DNA of 6,873 bases. Source: an uncultured Clostridia bacterium (GTDB lineage: Bacteria; Bacillota; Clostridia; Christensenellales; Borkfalkiaceae). The stretch covers positions 1 through 6,873 of the forward strand of contig CAMWHW010000052.1 in assembly GCA_947174175.1 (NCBI GenBank). The letters are read 5' to 3'. The notes below the pieces were generated by a model. It was not told where the DNA came from. It did no database searches and was given only the letters and a program-made list of their open reading frames with translations. Of the stretch, positions 5,280 to 6,873 are shown piece after piece. Made by a program: the position numbers and the translations under genes. Numbering within the stretch: position 1 is the stretch's first letter; every line of letters begins with the position of its first letter.

Positions 5280-6116
5280 TTAAAAAATTTCCTCTATACG
5301 CTTTCTTCCGTATATGTAATCTTTGTTGCAATAGTGGCAATGCACCTTGACTTCGCCCAGCTCGTCGCAGATTTTCAAAAGCTCAGCTTTGCCCACGGAA
5401 GCCAGCACATCGCGTATTTTCTCTTCCGAACAGTTGCACTTGTATTCGGGGAAAAGCGTTGAGACTTCGCCGCTGACGTAGGGGCGGAATACGTCTTCGA
5501 GAATAACCTTCGCGTCGGTTAAGACTTTATGTCTTCCGGCAATAGAATCGCGGTCTTTAAACTGGTCGAAAACGTTAGTCGCTTCCCATATCGAGTTTTC
5601 GGAAGCGCCGGGAAGAAGCTGCATAACCACGCCGCCCGACCAAACGCATTTGCCGTCGTTGTCGAACTCTGTGGAAAGTGCAACCGCAGTGGGTATCTGC
5701 TCGCTCTGTCCGAAGTAGGTTTCCAAAATTTCCGAAATATCGTCGGATAATATTTCGCACGTTCCCACGAAGGGGCGCGTTGAAAAGCCGTCCTCGCGCA
5801 CTACGGTGAGAGCGCCGCACTTTAAGGTGTGCGAGCACGTTCCGTCCGCATAGCCGCGCATGTGCAAGTCCGCGTCCGCCGAAACGGACACCGCGCCGTC
5901 GCCATCCTTTGCCTTTACGGTTAGCGAAACCGAGCCGCGCGTGCTCTTTAACGACGAAGCGATATACGCGCCGCAGGTTAAAAGCCCGCCCAGAAGCGCA
6001 GAAGCCGCGGGCGTGGTTTTATGAATTTCCACCGCCCTGTTAACCAGTTCGGTCGTTTCGAGAACGGCAAGCGAAACCTGTCCGTCACATATAAGCGTGC
6101 GCAAAATTTTATCCAT
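5280..6116 (-). CDS. hslO: Hsp33 redox-regulated molecular chaperone
   Basis: This 278-residue cytosolic holdase is activated by oxidative unfolding and protects proteins during oxidant plus heat stress. The C-terminal zinc switch is complete: Cys227 and Cys229 (EYKCNCSEEK), then 30 residues, then Cys260 and Cys263 (VKVHCHYCNKDYIY), which fits the family pattern CxC-x(27-32)-CxxC. The N-terminal core shows the usual motifs: TTPAASALLGGLLTCGAYI (34-52), a G-x-V-S-L-T strand at 61-66, RGYADG (87-92) and GGVVMQLLPGA (161-171). Length is just under the roughly 290 residues of E. coli Hsp33. There are seven further cysteines (10, 48, 94, 100, 120, 157, 250). AAGGGGA (6123-6129) lies 6 bases before the ATG. 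The methyltransferase gene ends 15 bases upstream, and the TPR gene starts 4 bases after the stop, so hslO sits inside an operon. Confidence 0.97.
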   Translation of the reverse strand: MDKILRTLICDGQVSLAVLETTELVNRAVEIHKTTPAASALLGGLLTCGAYIASSLKSTRGSVSLTVKAKDGDGAVSVSADADLHMRGYADGTCSHTLKCGALTVVREDGFSTRPFVGTCEILSDDISEILETYFGQSEQIPTAVALSTEFDNDGKCVWSGGVVMQLLPGASENSIWEATNVFDQFKDRDSIAGRHKVLTDAKVILEDVFRPYVSGEVSTLFPEYKCNCSEEKIRDVLASVGKAELLKICDELGEVKVHCHYCNKDYIYGRKRIEEIF

Positions 6117-6122
6117 CTTCCG

Positions 6123-6129
6123 TCCCCTT
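6123..6129 (-). promoter_or_regulatory. Ribosome binding site of hslO
   Basis: AAGGGGA on the minus strand lies 6 bases before the ATG at 6116, within the 15-base gap after the methyltransferase stop. The spacing supports this start. Confidence 0.65.
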
Positions 6130-6131
6130 TT

Positions 6132-6857
6132 TTATTTTTTGAAAGCCGCAAACTGTATGCGTTCGCTCTTTTCGCAGCCCAAATGTCCTTCGCACTCCAC
6201 GCGCGCAAAACCCGCTTCGCGCAGGGCGGAAATAATTTCCTCCTCGGAATGAGCGTACTGAATATGCGTTTCCTCGCGCCGTTCGTATCTGCCGTCCGCC
6301 TGCTTTATAAACAAGGTCAGATCCATCTGAACGCCGTCCTTGGTCTGCTTGTTGAACCAAAGATAGGAAATATCCTCCCCGTCCTCGCCGAAAAGATTTT
6401 CGCCGATAATATTGCGTATTTTGTTTTGACTGCTGATATCGAAAAAGAACGCGCCGTTTGCATTGGTGGCGGCATATACGCGCGCAAAAGCCGTTTTAAG
6501 CTTATCTTTGGGCACGTAGTTAATGCAATCGTTGACCGCCGTGCAGAAATCGACTTTTCGGCACACTTTCAGTTTGGTTATATCGCCGCATAAAAATTCA
6601 CAGCGGACGCCTTCTTTTGCCGCCTTTTGCCGCGCAACAGAAAGCATACTTTCGGAAACATCGATTCCGTCCACCTTATAGCCTGCCTTGTTGAGGGCGC
6701 GTGTAAAGTAGCCGTTGCCGCAACCTATGTCCAGTCCGCTGGAATAGCTGCCCGCACTTTTTATTCTATTTAACAAATACTGCGACCATGTTAAATAGTC
6801 GCAGTCTGCGTTTAAATATTCGAACCAGCCGCCCAAAGCGGAATAACTTTTTGCCAT
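6132..6857 (-). CDS. Class I SAM-dependent methyltransferase
   Basis: This 241-residue protein has a Rossmann-type methyltransferase fold. The SAM-binding motif I LDIGCGNGYF is at 42-51, the acidic ribose-binding Asp66 in DGIDVSESML (63-72), an adenine-side GDI at 91-93, and motif IV-like VNDCINYVPKD at 108-118, followed by FFFDISS (137-143). The N-terminus MAKSYSALGGWFEYLNADCDYLTW matches the opening 'Y..la..yD.l..d.dY..W' of Methyltransf_25-type proteins common in Firmicutes. The substrate cannot be told; small molecules are more likely than DNA because no target-recognition domain is present. The start at 6857 is the first possible one, since an in-frame TAA lies at 6866-6864. No clear ribosome site is seen in the 16 bases remaining to the window edge, so translation may be coupled to, or transcription begun in, sequence outside the window. 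It leads the hslO-TPR-HEAT gene group. Confidence 0.9.
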   Translation of the reverse strand: MAKSYSALGGWFEYLNADCDYLTWSQYLLNRIKSAGSYSSGLDIGCGNGYFTRALNKAGYKVDGIDVSESMLSVARQKAAKEGVRCEFLCGDITKLKVCRKVDFCTAVNDCINYVPKDKLKTAFARVYAATNANGAFFFDISSQNKIRNIIGENLFGEDGEDISYLWFNKQTKDGVQMDLTLFIKQADGRYERREETHIQYAHSEEEIISALREAGFARVECEGHLGCEKSERIQFAAFKK

Positions 6858-6873
6858 ATAAACTTATTTGGAA

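Noticed and set aside
1..6873. A search by eye for CRISPR repeats, tRNA genes, insertion sequence ends, toxin-antitoxin pairs or defence genes.
   Set aside because: There are no regularly spaced repeats, cloverleaf signatures, transposase motifs or terminal inverted repeats. All coding space is taken by housekeeping, sporulation or helical-repeat genes.

Overview
The window looks like part of the chromosome of a spore-forming, probably anaerobic Firmicute of the class Clostridia, and most likely an uncultured gut-type lineage. The evidence is a CotF-like coat protein gene next to a second small coat-type gene, strong AGGAGG/GGAGG ribosome binding sites, very tight gene packing and roughly balanced base composition. 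The lineage call is an inference from family types; no rRNA or marker-gene comparison was possible. There are no tRNA or rRNA genes, insertion sequences, phage genes or CRISPR arrays. No stretch longer than about 60 bases lacks a gene.

Left part, plus strand (1-2180): the 3' end of luxS (S-ribosylhomocysteine lyase, cut by the window edge), then ung (family 1 uracil-DNA glycosylase) starting inside the luxS stop codon (ATGA overlap), then 9 bases later an ApgM-type alkaline-phosphatase-superfamily enzyme. This last family is annotated either as cofactor-independent phosphoglycerate mutase or as a proposed homoserine kinase. The spacing implies one transcript, which would end at a perfect bidirectional hairpin terminator at 2200-2222.

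Right part, minus strand (6857 down to 2228), converging on the same terminator: a class I SAM-dependent methyltransferase, the redox-regulated chaperone Hsp33 (hslO), a 557-residue TPR protein ending in a helix-turn-helix-like segment, and a 276-residue HEAT-like helical protein that overlaps the TPR gene by 4 bases (ATGA). Then, after a 59-base gap, comes a two-gene spore-coat-type cassette: a 62-residue helical protein and a 97-residue CotF-like protein. The first four genes are spaced like one operon (gap of 15, gap of 4, overlap of 4).

The most striking non-coding feature is in that 59-base gap: a perfect 13-bp hairpin (2724-2757) whose downstream arm contains the Shine-Dalgarno sequence of the first spore gene. 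Read-through RNA from the Hsp33/TPR/HEAT operon would hide this ribosome site. RNA started from a promoter inside the hairpin would leave it open. A weak sporulation-sigma-like promoter match sits in the right place. This would keep the coat genes silent during growth, but it is inference. The least described proteins are the TPR and HEAT-like pair and the 62-residue companion of CotF.
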